Shown one piece after another: positions 5,978 through 6,399 of a stretch of 6,399 nt of DNA. Below the pieces are notes generated by a model, which had not been told where the DNA came from, did not search any database, and saw only the letters and a list, made by a program, of their open reading frames with translations. The stretch spans positions 1 through 6,399 of the forward strand of contig DJXI01000047.1 of assembly GCA_002449695.1 (NCBI GenBank), read 5' to 3'. Positions within the stretch are counted from its first letter, which is position 1, and each line of letters starts with the position of its first letter. The DNA comes from Verrucomicrobia bacterium UBA7008. Lineage in GTDB: Bacteria; Verrucomicrobiota; Kiritimatiellia; RFP12; UBA1067. A program made the position numbers and the translations under genes.

Positions 5978-6052
5978 TCAGAATTTATCCCTGAACATCC
6001 CGAGTTTTGTCCGGTGAATGTGATTGTGCCTCTGACTTACAAGGTAGAATGA
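5978..6052 (+). pseudogene. Possible 3' remnant of a plus-strand gene
   Basis: The 24 plus-strand codons before the TGA at 6050-6052 read SEFIPEHPEFCPVN, then VIVPLTYKVE. This looks like a real protein end, with alternating hydrophobic residues forming a final beta-strand. It recalls the last strand of TonB-type energy-transducer C-terminal domains ('...PV.V.VP..F.'). Leftward, the frame runs straight into the purN promoter and antisense to purN, so no intact gene can exist. It may be the tail of a lost gene, or chance. Confidence 0.2.
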
Positions 6053-6107
6053 GCTTCGCGATGTGAAGTGCCGGTGTGTGGCGTGTGAGTGTGTTTGACC
6101 GAACAGC

Positions 6108-6271
6108 GTGCGGTCACGATCGGGGCAACCGTGCTCGCCTGCGAGAAATGGGCGATTTGCGCGTCCTTGCGCCCGCTCGGCAACCTCCAGGTTAGCCTCG
6201 GGGCGCAGTCCTGCGCAACTCGCCTCGTTTTCGCAGGTTCCGCCCGGCTACGGCCCCGACCGTGACCGCGC
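6108..6271. ncRNA. Candidate structured RNA, about 160 nt, family unknown
   Basis: GCGGTCACGATCGGGGC at 6110-6126 is complementary to GCCCCGACCGTGACCGC at 6253-6269 in 16 of 17 positions (the exception is a G-U pair if read from the minus strand), extendable by two pairs on the plus strand. Inside it CCTGCGAGAA at 6138-6147 pairs with 6228-6237 (10 pairs including one G-U, plus-strand reading). Within that are three hairpins: 6150-6154 with 6170-6174, 6179-6185 with 6189-6196 (one bulged A, TCCA loop), and 6203-6207 with 6212-6216 (GTCC loop). Together they form a closed three-way-branched fold. I found none of the hallmark sequences of RNase P RNA, tmRNA, SRP RNA or the common riboswitches. 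The strand is undecided because the wobble pairs point both ways. A short inverted-repeat mobile element is the alternative. Confidence 0.4.
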
Positions 6272-6399
6272 ATGGCCACCCTGGTCGAGTTCGGCGGCAC
6301 GACCTTCGTCTTTCTTCGGGCTCGTCGTCCCGCAACCGCTCGCAGCCGCTTGGCCTCCCGCGCCCTGCATCCGCCATCTGCGGCGCGATACGTCGTCGG

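Larger units (their letters stand above)
5941..6399. other. 459-nt region without a supported protein gene
   Basis: From the right, 6272-6399 is GC-rich with only small possible stems (for example GGTCG at 6283-6287 with CGACC at 6300-6304). Then comes the large nested structure at 6108-6271. A GT-rich stretch at 6067-6096 follows, then a weak plus-strand -10-like TAGAAT at 6045-6050, the possible gene remnant, and the purN promoter. Short open frames on the minus strand across 6037-6377 are arginine/proline/threonine-rich, lack a ribosome binding site and resemble no family, so I regard the region as non-coding. Confidence 0.5.

Noticed and set aside
5941..6060. Purine riboswitch upstream of purN
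   Set aside because: The promoter lies 7 nt from the ATG, leaving no leader for a riboswitch, and no purine-aptamer loop motifs are seen.
6108..6271. Integron attC site or a known RNA (RNase P, tmRNA, SRP RNA, 6S, cobalamin or FMN riboswitch)
   Set aside because: I could not find the GTTRRRY/RYYYAAC core sites of attC or the hallmark conserved sequences of these RNAs on either strand.
6037..6300. 87-codon minus-strand frame in the right-hand region
   Set aside because: It has no family resemblance and no ribosome binding site, contains a HTHTPHTGTSH-like low-complexity end, and is overlaid by strong nested base-pairing better explained as structured RNA.

Overview
The window is high-GC bacterial chromosome in which every recognisable gene lies on the minus strand. 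It divides into three parts. Positions 1-1622 hold broken or partial accessory genes, with visibly more A+T in about 500-1620. Positions 1719-5940 hold a compact five-gene housekeeping operon. Positions 5941-6399 have no convincing gene but show strong nested base-pairing. No marker fixes the host. The GC-rich style and the mix of gene families would fit an uncultured lineage of the Planctomycetota/Verrucomicrobiota/Kiritimatiellota type, but that is a low-confidence guess.

The operon reads from right to left: purN (glycinamide ribonucleotide formyltransferase), fcl (GDP-L-fucose synthase), an unrecognised single-pass membrane protein, trpF (phosphoribosylanthranilate isomerase) and rarA (AAA+ replication/recombination ATPase). 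purN and fcl overlap by 8 nt, fcl and the membrane protein are 1 nt apart, the membrane protein and trpF are 12 nt apart, and trpF and rarA overlap by 4 nt (ATGA). The genes belong to unrelated pathways (purines, cell-surface sugar, tryptophan, fork repair), so they probably share a transcript and not a task. An extended -10 promoter, TGATATACT, lies directly upstream of purN and would start the mRNA at or next to its ATG, giving a leaderless transcript.

Downstream of rarA are three accessory remnants in series: a RhuM-family protein that loses family resemblance after about residue 171, the C-terminal part of an AlbA_2/ATP-binding transcriptional-regulator-like protein with a 12-nt tandem repeat encoding a GVNE linker, and a molybdenum-cofactor-carrier-like protein whose frame stays open to the left edge. 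The same TGnTATAmT element occurs at the RhuM start, exactly at the break in the ATP-binding gene, and inside the open tail of the carrier-like gene.

The most interesting items are an uncharacterised structured element at about 6108-6271 (a 17-19 bp closing helix enclosing a second helix and three hairpins), the recurring extended -10 element with leaderless geometry, and the coincidence of that element with gene breakpoints.
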